Assembly (NCBI GenBank): GCA_949296805.1
Contig: CASFPO010000008.1
Location: forward strand, 1-37,461
Direction of reading: 5' to 3'
DNA from: an uncultured Bacillota bacterium
GTDB lineage: Bacteria; Bacillota; Clostridia; Christensenellales; UBA1242
DNA length: 37,461 nt
Below, in pieces: positions 23,497-31,800 of this stretch. The position numbers and the translations under genes were made by a program. The number at the start of each line of letters is the position of its first letter. Within the stretch, counting starts at the first letter, position 1. The notes beneath the pieces are model-generated. The model was not told the DNA's origin. It ran no database searches and saw only the letters and a list, made by a program, of their open reading frames with translations.

Positions 23497-23821
23497 ACAA
23501 GTTCAATATTCATTTTCACGGATTAAGACATACATTTTCTAATATGCTTTTTAAAATGAATGAGAACCCAAAGGTTATTCAACAACTATTGGGACATAGA
23601 GATGTGAAAACCACAATCACTGTCTACAACTCAGTTAATAGCGAATATGTAAGAGAAGCGACCGATAGATTAAACACGAAAATCCAAGAAAAGCAAAAAA
23701 ACAAGTCGAAGAATTTTCAAGAGATGAAATGACTGATGAAGAAATAGAACTGAGAATTTGTGAACTTGAAAGACTACAAGAGCAAAAGAAAAGGAAGAAA
23801 GAAAAAGATTTTGAAATGTAA
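23385..23821 (+). pseudogene. tyrosine recombinase, C-terminal remnant
   Basis: The frame reads AELTTPSSFVFANDDGSYRTYSGTRKIFDRF, then HGLRHTF (box II H-x-x-R), NPKVIQQLLGHRDVKTT (third box GH) and TVYNSV with the catalytic Tyr. The N-terminal domain and the first catalytic Arg are missing, fused upstream to a foreign small gene. Near 23690 a seven-A run shifts the frame; the true tail continues as VEEFSRDEMTDEEIELRICELE to the TAA at 23819. It is dead, but its sequence tells which integrase family shaped the region. Confidence 0.85.
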
Positions 23822-23874
23822 ATAAATGGCAGTAAATGTTGAATTTGATGAAAATCGTATGATATAATTCAAGT

Positions 23875-23910
23875 AAAAGGTTGAAGAAACGTAATGTTCT
23901 TCAACCTTTT
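23875..23910 (+). terminator. strong 14-base-pair hairpin before the toxin gene
   Basis: AAAAGGTTGAAGAA (23875-23888) is fully complementary to TTCTTCAACCTTTT (23897-23910). It may end the integrase message. It also lies between two copies of GTATGATATAAT (23857 and 23926), and its CCTTTT could alternatively pair with the AAAAGG of the toxin's ribosome site. Confidence 0.7.
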
Positions 23911-23939
23911 GCATTCTAAAAGGAGGTATGATATAATAA

Positions 23940-24260
23940 ATGGAGAAAGGTCCTAGTACTTATGCTGAATACTGGACAAGTGAATATGCTGAAGTAAATC
24001 ATTTTTATGCTCACGGATACGATATGGGATATACATATATAACAGATTATTCACAAGCGGCTATAAATTTTGCAAACTCAGAAGATGAAGGAAATATCTC
24101 ATTTACTGCTGAAAATGGTTCAACTTATAAGTATAATGAAGACACAAATGAGCTTTTGATAGTATCAAAAGATGGCAAGATAGTTACTTACTTTGAACCA
24201 GATAGAGGTATTGAGTATTTCTATGAACAATTTGACAAATATGGAGATTATTGGAATTAA
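23940..24260 (+). CDS. orphan polymorphic-toxin C-terminal domain (BECR-like nuclease suspected)
   Basis: A 106-residue stand-alone protein resembling the tip domain of polymorphic toxins: FYAHGYDMGYTYITDYSQAA, then SFTAENGSTYKYNEDTNELLIVSKDGKIVTYFEPDRGIEYFYEQF. The pattern of H near the front and the strand set Y-N-x-x-T-N-E-L-x-I-V-S-x-D-G-x-I-x-T-Y-F-x-P is what I associate with Barnase-EndoU-ColicinE5/D-RelE-like toxin tips; that fold call is inference. No secretion domain precedes it, so it is an orphan tip module. The ribosome site AAGGAGG is 13 bases before the ATG, unusually far. A CPCC immunity-like gene follows 10 bases later. Confidence 0.55.
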   Translation: MEKGPSTYAEYWTSEYAEVNHFYAHGYDMGYTYITDYSQAAINFANSEDEGNISFTAENGSTYKYNEDTNELLIVSKDGKIVTYFEPDRGIEYFYEQFDKYGDYWN

Positions 24261-24270
24261 AGGAGAAATT

Positions 24271-24579
24271 ATGAAAGACGATAAAATTATTAAAAGGATT
24301 AATATTGAAGCACATCCCCACAAGTGCAAAATATGTGGCTTGGGTAACATTGAAGGTGAATATTCTATATGTATGTTTTGTGGTTGGGAAGATGATGATA
24401 TTCAAAACGAACAGCCAGATTATATGGGCGGTGCAAATCATATGAGTTTTAACCAATATAAGAAATTTTGGGAAGAAAATAAAGAAGAAATTATGAATGC
24501 GGACAATACCTGCTTTAAAGCGATTGATTTGGCAAGAAAATATTATGAAAAAAATTATAAAAATCTTAAGTTGAATTAA
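24271..24579 (+). CDS. cysteine-rich CPCC-type protein, likely immunity protein
   Basis: A 102-residue protein: HKCKICGLGNIEGEYSICMFCGWEDDDIQNEQPDYMGGANHMSFNQYKKFW. The two CxxC knuckles, the WEDD.(V/I)Q stretch and the PDY.GGANH.S.NQ signature are those of the CPCC family, small zinc-ribbon proteins often found as immunity partners in polymorphic toxin loci. ATG 24271 follows AAAGGAG; an in-frame ATG at 24193 lies within the toxin gene. The 10-base gap to the toxin gene supports a toxin-immunity pair. Confidence 0.8.
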   Translation: MKDDKIIKRINIEAHPHKCKICGLGNIEGEYSICMFCGWEDDDIQNEQPDYMGGANHMSFNQYKKFWEENKEEIMNADNTCFKAIDLARKYYEKNYKNLKLN

Positions 24580-24613
24580 TTTAACCTATGATTTTTTTTT
24601 GTAAGGAGTTTTT

Positions 24614-25345
24614 ATGAAAGAAAGATATGAAGTTGATAACAATTTAACACAAGAAAAAACTGAATATGAAAAAGATAAGTTAATGAAAAAACTTAAACTA
24701 GTTAGAAATGAATTTAAAACAGTTGGTAAATATGGAATGCCATTAATTAAAAAGCAAGAAATAGAATTAGATAAAATTGATTTATGGAATTACACAAAGA
24801 CAAAATTAAACGATGTAGATAATAAAGATAAAACGATTCACTTTTTTACTTATGATTGGTTATTTGAAAATGTTTATGAAAAACCAGAACTAGCAATGGA
24901 AAAATTGAAACAATATTATGCAGTGTTATCTCCAGAATTTAGTTTATACTGGGATATGCCAAAGGCACTCCAAATTTTTAGTACATTTAAAAATAGATGG
25001 AGTGGTGCGTTTTTTCAAAAGCATGGAATGAAAGTGATACCGACAGTATGCTGTGCTGGCAATGATAGTTATGATTTTTGTTTTGATGGTATAGAACAGG
25101 GTTCTGTAGTTGCAGTATCAACTTATTGTAGAGAAGAATATAAACATGAATTTATGAAGAGTTATAATAAAATGATGGAAGTAATTAAACCTACTGGAAT
25201 TATTTGTTATGGAACACCATTTGATGAAATGACGGGAAACATTAGGTCTATTAGTCCGTTCGACCAAGAAGAATTAATTGCAAATATGGGCTTTGAAAAC
25301 TATATGAAAAAATATATGTCGGGCGAGTTATATCCAACAAGGTAG
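24614..25345 (+). CDS. DUF4417 family protein
   Basis: A 243-residue protein matching my recollection of DUF4417: GKYGMPLIKKQEIELDKIDLW, DKTIHFFTYDWLFENVYEKPE, LSPEFSLYWDMPKALQIFSTFKNRWSGAFFQKHGMKVIPTVC, SYDFCFDGIEQGSVVAVSTY and IKPTGIICYGTPFDEM. The family is common on phages and conjugative elements and has no known activity. The start has a ribosome site (AAGGAG). It lies 7 bases before the HNH gene, which suggests a shared message. Confidence 0.8.
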   Translation: MKERYEVDNNLTQEKTEYEKDKLMKKLKLVRNEFKTVGKYGMPLIKKQEIELDKIDLWNYTKTKLNDVDNKDKTIHFFTYDWLFENVYEKPELAMEKLKQYYAVLSPEFSLYWDMPKALQIFSTFKNRWSGAFFQKHGMKVIPTVCCAGNDSYDFCFDGIEQGSVVAVSTYCREEYKHEFMKSYNKMMEVIKPTGIICYGTPFDEMTGNIRSISPFDQEELIANMGFENYMKKYMSGELYPTR

Positions 25346-25352
25346 GCATGGT

Positions 25353-26129
25353 ATGAAAGATTTAAAGTTAAATATTGAATTATTGCCTAAGGGTGCTTGG
25401 AATAATGACTTTAGTAAAACATTGCCTAAAAAAGAGTGGGATATTGTCAGAAATTTTTGTTACAAAAGAGCAAATCATAGATGTCAAATTTGTGGATTTG
25501 TAACAGATGATTTAGATGCTCACGAAGTTTGGGATTTTGATATAAAAACAAAAACTCAAACACTTAAAGACATAATTGCTATTTGTAGTAAATGTCATGG
25601 AGTTAAACATATTAGAAATTCGCAAAGGCTGGGCTTTGGAGAAAATGCAAAAAGACATTTTATGGAAGTTAATAACTGTAATGAATTGGAATTTGCGAAG
25701 CATTTAGCCAAAGCTCAAATGGATTTCGAAGAAAGAAATAAAATTTATAGATGGAAGATGATTGCCGATTTAGAAAAATTTGGTGGAAGAAATATTGAAA
25801 TTAAAGAAATCTATATACCATTAATTAAATCAGAATATAAACAAGATGAATTAAACTTACTCAAAAATGAATGTAATTTTACACCTAGAATTTTAGATAT
25901 CAATATAAATAATTACCAAGGAACTATATCTGTAACTTGTGACAAAACTAATAAAATTGAGTGGTTTGATGACAAATTGAATTTGTTAGATACAAAATAT
26001 AATTTTGGCAAAAAATTTTATACAAGTATTTCTGTTAAAGATTCAAGATGTTCATATTTAAAATTCAAGTTAACAGGAGAGTATGGGGAAAAAGTTACAA
26101 AAAAATTTTATTTAATTGAATGTAAATAA
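25353..26129 (+). CDS. HNH endonuclease-like protein
   Basis: A 258-residue protein. Residues about 28-85 are an HNH/zinc finger: CYKRANHRCQICGFVTDDLDAHEVWDF, TLKDIIAICSKCHGVKH. Two CxxC pairs (CQIC, CSKC) would hold the structural zinc, and DAHE and CHGVKH supply the catalytic histidines; the Asn of HNH is replaced by Asp in LKDI. The C-terminal 120 residues form an unrecognised strand-rich domain. The start has only a weak ribosome site, consistent with coupling to the DUF4417 gene. A nuclease role in a mobile element is likely; its target is unknown. Confidence 0.75.
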   Translation: MKDLKLNIELLPKGAWNNDFSKTLPKKEWDIVRNFCYKRANHRCQICGFVTDDLDAHEVWDFDIKTKTQTLKDIIAICSKCHGVKHIRNSQRLGFGENAKRHFMEVNNCNELEFAKHLAKAQMDFEERNKIYRWKMIADLEKFGGRNIEIKEIYIPLIKSEYKQDELNLLKNECNFTPRILDININNYQGTISVTCDKTNKIEWFDDKLNLLDTKYNFGKKFYTSISVKDSRCSYLKFKLTGEYGEKVTKKFYLIECK

Positions 26130-26130
26130 T

Positions 26131-26264
26131 TTGACAGCAATTGACAGCAAATATGTCAGTATTAGGTAGTTTATAAAAGATTTAGACCGATAGTCAACAA
26201 CCTGACTTTCGGTCTATTTTTTTGTCCCTATTTTGACAGCAATTAGTCCTAAAATTGACAGCAA
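26131..26264 (+). repeat. TTGACAGCAA repeats
   Basis: TTGACAGCAA at 26131-26140 and 26141-26150 (10-base step), then at 26233-26242 and 26255-26264 (22-base step). The first begins at the stop of the HNH gene. Confidence 0.8.
26183..26222 (+). terminator. rho-independent terminator
   Basis: TAGACCGATAGTCA pairs with TGACTTTCGGTCTA, allowing one mismatch, around ACAACC, followed by a T-run. It closes the 23940-26129 group. Confidence 0.8.
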
Positions 26265-26304
26265 ATGTTTTTTCGCTTTAAAAATTTCGTTAAAAAATGA
26301 GAAT

Positions 26305-26351
26305 AAAAAATCGCCAAAACCCTAGGAAAATAAAGGCTTTTAGCGATTTTT
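26305..26351 (-). terminator. minus-strand terminator behind tRNA fragment
   Basis: AAAAATCGC and GCGATTTTT arms with inner CAAAA/TTTTA pairing. It lies directly after the minus-strand tRNA 3' half, as at 21 kb. Confidence 0.6.
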
Positions 26352-26356
26352 ATTTT

Positions 26357-26401
26357 TGGAGCTAATGACGGGACTTGAACCCGTGACCTCCGCCTTACCA
26401 A
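26357..26401 (-). pseudogene. 3' half of tRNA-Thr(GGT), probable attachment-site duplicate
   Basis: On the minus strand, from the anticodon loop: TTGGTAAGGCGGAGGTC, then ACGGG-TTCAAGT-CCCGT (a perfect T-arm), the acceptor strand CATTAGC, T and CCA. All parts from base 32 to the CCA end are intact, while the 5' half is replaced by unrelated DNA. Insertion of elements by tyrosine recombinases at tRNA 3' ends leaves just such copies. Confidence 0.8.
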
Positions 26402-26486
26402 AACTCTGTTCTGAAATTCAAGAGTTTCGCTCTATCTTCTAAATCGCCAACAAAATAAGCAAGTTTGAGATATAAAAAATCAATTA

Positions 26487-26518
26487 GTGTAGTAAGATTT
26501 TAGTTTACTACACTTTTT
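26487..26518. terminator. hairpin with T-run
   Basis: GTGTAGTAA (26487-26495) and TTACTACAC (26505-26513) pair perfectly, followed by TTTTTT. Confidence 0.7.
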
Positions 26519-26543
26519 TACACCTAAATGTACAAATTTGGTT

Positions 26544-26586
26544 AAATTAAGTGTTCTAAAACTATATAAAACTGCCTAAAACTTTT
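26544..26586 (+). repeat. TAAAACTGCC-type repeat, copy 4
   Basis: AAATTAAGTGTTCTAAAAC, TATATAAAACTGCC, TAAAACTTTTG. Here three TAAAACT words occur 10-11 bases apart. Confidence 0.7.
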
Positions 26587-26592
26587 GTGAAC

Positions 26593-26636
26593 TTTATAGA
26601 AAATGTTTATATATTTGTTGACTTTTTTTCTATAAA
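26593..26636. promoter_or_regulatory. inverted repeat operator of abiE
   Basis: TTTATAGAAAA (26593-26603) and TTTTCTATAAA (26626-26636) are exact reverse complements. The right arm sits between -35 and -10. AbiEi antitoxins are known to repress their own operon through inverted repeats. Confidence 0.65.
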
Positions 26637-26646
26637 CACTTATAAT
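26618..26646 (+). promoter_or_regulatory. abiE promoter
   Basis: TTGACT (26618-26623), 17-base spacer, TATAAT (26641-26646). Confidence 0.75.
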
Positions 26647-26676
26647 TTTAGAAAAAAAGTGCATAAGGATTATGAA

Positions 26677-27273
26677 ATGAGAGATTATAGTAAACTATTA
26701 AAACTTGCAAAAGACAATAATGGAATTATTCAAACAAAGATGGCAGTGGAAAATAATATTTCAAAACACTATCTTCGTTTTGCTGTGCAAGACAATGTTT
26801 TAGAAAAAGTTAGAAATGGAATTTATATCACTCCAGAAACAATGGAAGATGAATTATATTTTCTTCAATTGAAATCAAAGAATTTAATTTATTCTTATGA
26901 AACATCTGCTTATTACAATGGACTAACAACAAGAAATCCCTTAACTCTTTCCATTACAACAATTCAAGGGAATAATACTTATCAATTAAAATCTCAATAC
27001 AAATTGGAATTTCATTTTGTCCCTAAATGCAAATTTAATTTAGGTTTAACCACAGTAAAAACGATGTATGGAAATAATATCCAAATTTATGACAAAGAAA
27101 GAACAATTTGTGATTTGTTTTCCAAAAATTATGTTGGAGATAGATATGTTGTAAATGAAAGTCTAAAAACATATTTAAAGATGGAAGATAAAAATTTAAC
27201 AAAATTGTTGAAATATGCAAAAGAACTAGGTGTTGAAAAAGAATTAAAGGATAAATTGGAGATTTTGTTATGA
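26677..27273 (+). CDS. abiEi: AbiEi-type antitoxin
   Basis: A 198-residue protein starting at ATG 26677 (MRDYSKLLKLAKDNNGIIQT), 7 bases after AAGGA; the longer frame from 26587 runs through the promoter and is rejected. The N-terminal winged helix (TKMAVENNISKHYLRFAVQDNVLEKVRNGIYI) is typical of AbiEi, followed by YSYETSAYYNGLT and IYDKERTICDLF in the C-terminal antitoxin domain. AbiEi represses the operon and neutralises AbiEii without stable contact (type IV toxin-antitoxin). The last 4 bases overlap abiEii (ATGA). Confidence 0.88.
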   Translation: MRDYSKLLKLAKDNNGIIQTKMAVENNISKHYLRFAVQDNVLEKVRNGIYITPETMEDELYFLQLKSKNLIYSYETSAYYNGLTTRNPLTLSITTIQGNNTYQLKSQYKLEFHFVPKCKFNLGLTTVKTMYGNNIQIYDKERTICDLFSKNYVGDRYVVNESLKTYLKMEDKNLTKLLKYAKELGVEKELKDKLEILL

Positions 27274-28112
27274 ATACATCAAGACAATTAACGGATTTGA
27301 TTAAGAATAAAGCAAGAAGTTTAGGGATAGATGCACAATTGCTTTTGAAAAGATATTTTATGGAGCAAATGCTGGCAAGAATTGCCGTTTCAAAATATAA
27401 AACCAATTTTATTTTAAAAGGTGGAATTTTGATTTCTTCAATGGTTGGTTTATCTTCAAGAGCAACTCAAGATATTGATGTGTCTATTATCAATAAACCT
27501 TTAACCAAAGATGAAATTGAAAAAATGATTACGGAAATCTGCAATATCGACATTGGAGATAATATTCGTTTTGAACTTACATCAATTCAAGATATTAGAG
27601 AAGAATTTGAATATCCCGGAATTAGATTATCGTTTAAGGTCTATATGGATAAAATTGTGGATTCTTTTAAAATGGATATAACAACTGGGGATACAATAAC
27701 TCCAAAAGAAATTGTTTACGGATACAAACTTTTGTTAGAAGATAAAACAATAAAATTGTGCTCTTATTCAATAGAAACTATTATTGCAGAAAAAATAGAA
27801 AGTATTTTATCTAAAAATATTTTAGGAACTAGAATGAGAGATTATTATGATTTGTATTTACTTGAAAAATTGTTCAAAGATAGAATTGATAAAAATCTTC
27901 AAAAGCAAGCACTTGAAAATACTTGTGCAAAAAGAAAAACGACTGATATTTTAACAAATGCAAAAGAGATAATTGCAGATATTGAAAATGATTGGGGTCA
28001 ACAAAACCTATGGAAAAATTATTCAAATAAAAATACTTATGTAGAGAATGTTAGTTTTGAAGATACAATAAAAAGCATTAAATCTATTTTACATTTTATT
28101 GAAATTATTTAA
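27270..28112 (+). CDS. abiEii: AbiEii-type nucleotidyltransferase toxin
   Basis: A 280-residue member of the AbiEii/DUF1814 nucleotidyltransferase class. FILKGGILISSMVGLSSRATQDIDVSI contains the GG and the metal-binding D-I-D (motifs I and II), IETIIAEKIESIL has the Lys motif, and TRMRDYYDLYLL is the conserved C-terminal DxxD-like block. AbiEii toxins transfer nucleotides to tRNA or other RNA and arrest growth during phage attack. The gene overlaps abiEi by 4 bases. Length and motifs are intact, so the pair should work. Confidence 0.9.
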   Translation: MNTSRQLTDLIKNKARSLGIDAQLLLKRYFMEQMLARIAVSKYKTNFILKGGILISSMVGLSSRATQDIDVSIINKPLTKDEIEKMITEICNIDIGDNIRFELTSIQDIREEFEYPGIRLSFKVYMDKIVDSFKMDITTGDTITPKEIVYGYKLLLEDKTIKLCSYSIETIIAEKIESILSKNILGTRMRDYYDLYLLEKLFKDRIDKNLQKQALENTCAKRKTTDILTNAKEIIADIENDWGQQNLWKNYSNKNTYVENVSFEDTIKSIKSILHFIEII

Positions 28113-28121
28113 GGAGAAAGA

Positions 28122-28844
28122 ATGAAATATTTTGTTTCAAGCGATATACACGGATTTTTTAATGAATGGCAAAATGCTTTGACAGATAAAGGCTTTGACT
28201 TGAATAACCCTGAACACAAAATAATCCTTTGTGGAGATTTGTTCGATAGAGGAAATCAGCCAAAAGAAATTATAGATTTTGTTTTAAAACACAAAGATAA
28301 AGTAATTCTTATTCGTGGCAATCACGAAGACTTGATGGAACAAATGATTGAAAGAGATTTTAGTGATTATGGTGACCTTTGTAATGGCGCTGCACAAACA
28401 ATTGTTGACTTATATCCGGAATGGCAAATAAGTGAATTTGACCTTAAAAAGATTGCAAAAGCAACTAGACTCCAAGAAGTTCTAGATATGTGTATTGATT
28501 ACTATGAAACAAAGAATTACATATTCGTTCACGGCTGGATACCAATCATTGAAAATTGCTATTTGTATGATAGTAATTGGCGAACAGCAAGAAAAGAACG
28601 TTGGGAAAAGGCTCGTTGGACAAACCCAGTAGAAATGTTTAGATATGAAATCTACGAACCAAACAAAACAATAATTTGTGGGCATTGGCATTGTTCTGCA
28701 TTATGGCACGAACAAAATCCAGACAAATACGAAGAATTTGGAGATAAAACCAATTTTGAACCTTTCATAACAAAAAATATGATAGTCATAGATGCTTGCA
28801 CTGCTTATTCACATAAAGTGAATGTGATTGTTTTGGAAGATTGA
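28122..28844 (+). CDS. PPP-type metallophosphatase
   Basis: A 240-residue calcineurin-like enzyme of the bacterial PPP (serine/threonine protein phosphatase, ApaH-like) group: SSDIHGFF (DxH), CGDLFDRGNQP (GDxxDRG), IRGNHED (GNHE), then HGWIP and CGHWHCS for the later metal ligands. It could dephosphorylate proteins or cleave dinucleoside polyphosphates. The start has AAGGAG, 9 bases after abiEii, so it may be co-transcribed with abiE. The 1190-residue gene starts 33 bases downstream. Confidence 0.88.
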   Translation: MKYFVSSDIHGFFNEWQNALTDKGFDLNNPEHKIILCGDLFDRGNQPKEIIDFVLKHKDKVILIRGNHEDLMEQMIERDFSDYGDLCNGAAQTIVDLYPEWQISEFDLKKIAKATRLQEVLDMCIDYYETKNYIFVHGWIPIIENCYLYDSNWRTARKERWEKARWTNPVEMFRYEIYEPNKTIICGHWHCSALWHEQNPDKYEEFGDKTNFEPFITKNMIVIDACTAYSHKVNVIVLED

Positions 28845-28877
28845 AATTTTCTAAGGAAAAAATAAGGAGATAATATT

Positions 28878-31800
28878 ATGCCTAAGAAAAATAATAGAGA
28901 CAATTTCTCGCCAGAAACAATTAGAAAAGCCGCTCAAAGGGTTTGTTATCAATGTTCTATTTGTTCATGCTTGACATCAGCAGCTTCACAAGAAAGTAGT
29001 GATGACGTGTTAAGTATTGGTGTCGCTTCGCATATTTGTGCAGCTTCTCCTAATGGTCCAAGATATAATCCTTCCCAAACTGCTGAAGAAAGAACAAGTA
29101 TTAATAATTGTATTTGGTTATGTCAAACGCACTCAAAAATGATTGATGAAGATGTAGAAACTTATTCTGTTGAAAGTTTAAAAGCTATTAAAGAAGCTGC
29201 TGAAAAAAGAGTTAATGAAGCACTAACCAAAGGTTTAACTTTTTCAAAAGGTGTACAAAGTGGAGGGTTTACGCCTGAAAAAACCTTTGAAATTTTAAAT
29301 TCTCTAATAATAGATGGGGATTTTTTAAATTTAAAACTTTATTTAGAATCAATGAAAGATGTTACAATGAGTTTAGAATTGTTGGATATTTATAATTTCT
29401 TTCATATTATTTATCAATTTTATTGTAATCGTACAAATATTAATAGTTCAATAGAAAATTACTTAGCAAATAATGTAAAAAACTATGTGAATTATTTAGT
29501 TGAATTATTTGCTCAGTTTTCTGAAAAACAATTACTTCTATTTGTTGTAGATTATTGTACAGATGCAAAGTTAAAGAAAATTTGCAAATTTATTTTAGAT
29601 GACCAATTAGATAACAATGTTTTTATAAAAGAGAAAAATAATGAAGAAAAACAGCTTGAAATAGAGAAAATAGAAAAAGGCTCTTTTATTCACAAATTAA
29701 GCACCAATTATGCAATTGAAAACAGAATGCAAATTAGGGATAAAGATGGGCTAGTGGAATTCTTTGCGGATGAATATTATTACAAACAAAAAAGTAAAAT
29801 TAATGAAATCTATAATAAGGGTATAGAATTTGTATATGTAAAAGAGCAAAAACTAGAAGACATTGAAGGATATAAAGAATTTGAACTAGAAATACCTAAA
29901 ATTAAACAATTTGTACCAGAATTACAGATTTATTTTTGGAAGAAAATATTATTACTTGCTAATCATATTAATTCATTAAAAGAATTTAATAGTTTATATG
30001 CAGAATGTTGTGAAAATATTAGAGAAAATAATGAAATAAAATCAATATATTTGGTACACCAAATTGAAGAGGATATTAACAATGTTAATTTTGATGATGT
30101 AAGAAAAATGTGTGAGCAAACAGACAATTATAAATTGGCATTGGCATATTTAAATGAATTAATTAATAATGACTTAGTGAAAGCGGAAAAGATTATGAAT
30201 GATAATCAATATCTATTTAAAAAAGATGTTGGTTTTTTAGATGTTTTTTTAAGAATGAGAAGTAAAAAACAAACCAAAAATTTCTCATTTGTAACTTATT
30301 TGTTAAAATATCAAGAAGATTATAAAGATAAATATGAATATAATATTTTAGTTGCATTTTATTCTTCAAAAAACAAAAAATATAAAAGTCAATTTAATAA
30401 AGCAGTTAGGACTTTAAAAAGTCAAGAAATGCCGTCAACATTAGATTGTGTCTATTTTAGCTATTTAATAAAAATATATAGTGAAAGCGAAGATTATTTA
30501 AAATTAAAAGAAATAATTGGCTTAAATCCACTGACGGGATTTAAAATAGAAATAGCAAATTGTTTTCAAAATTCAAAAAATAGAGATGATTTGTTATATG
30601 CGAAAGAAATATATAAAGACATATTAAATTCAAACCCTAACTTGTTAAAAGTAAATAGCTATTTATGTTCGCTTAATCGTAAACTAAAGTGTTTTAATGA
30701 AGCTAAATCTGCAATAATGAAAGAATTAGAAATAAATTTCAATCTAACTGATTTAAAAATTTTGCTTGATTTAAAAATAGAAATAAAAGATTTTGCTATT
30801 GATAGTTATGTTTTACAGGCAAAGGATTCAATAGATTCTGATTTATTAATGCTTGCTGGACAAATTTATTCTAACAATGTTGATACCAAAGATATTGCCT
30901 TTAACTGCTATTTAAAATCTCTATTGATTAATGACAAAAATATAAATTCACTTAAAGGTATGTTATCGTTAGTCAATATGGAAGAACAGCAAAAATGTCC
31001 TGATAAAGCTCAACAAGGTGTTGTAGCAAGATTGGAAAATGATGATAGAAAAGTAACTGTTGCAATTCACAAAGAAGATTTAATACAAGGTTACACTCCA
31101 TCAAAGTTAGCTGGAATTTTACATTATAAAGAAACAGATAAAGCTGTTGAAGAATTGTTATATTCTTCAACAGGTGACGAAATATATTTTAAAAATGAGA
31201 AGTTTAAAATCGTCTCGCTTTCATATATTGAATCAGAGTTGTTTGCTTATGCAATGTCTCAAATGTTAAATTCAAATTATGCAAAAACATTTAGTGGACC
31301 ACTTGATGAAAGCAAAAAACAAATTATAGAATATTTAGAAAAAATAAAAAAACATTCAGATGAAATTGTTAAGATATATAACGAATCAGCATGCAAATTA
31401 CCTATATCAATACTTGCATCTAGATTAGGAAAGAAAATTATAGATTGTTATGGCTTTTTATTTTTTGAAAATACAAGTAAAATAAAAAATATAAATAATA
31501 TTTCAATAGATTATTCGAAAACAAATGGTTTTATTCTTTCGTTTGATATTATTTATGCTTTGGCTATTCTAGATATAGATATTGATAAAATAAAAGGATT
31601 AAACTGTTACTGCTCAATCGAAACCAAGAGAATATTTAATAGTGAATTGGAAGAACTTATTGCTTCTGCGAAATCAGATAGCTATGTTGGCAGTATTTGT
31701 GTTAGAGATGGTAATCTTTACAGAACAGAGGCAGACGAAAAAACAAAAAAAGGGTTATTAAAGTTCTGTAATAGAGTTAAACGAATTTTGGATGCGTTAA

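Noticed and set aside
26357..26460. Complete tRNA gene
   Set aside because: Only the 3' half is present; the sequence upstream of the anticodon loop does not form D-arm or acceptor pairs.
26587..26676. Longer start for abiEi
   Set aside because: The extension passes through the promoter and operator; ATG 26677 has the ribosome site.
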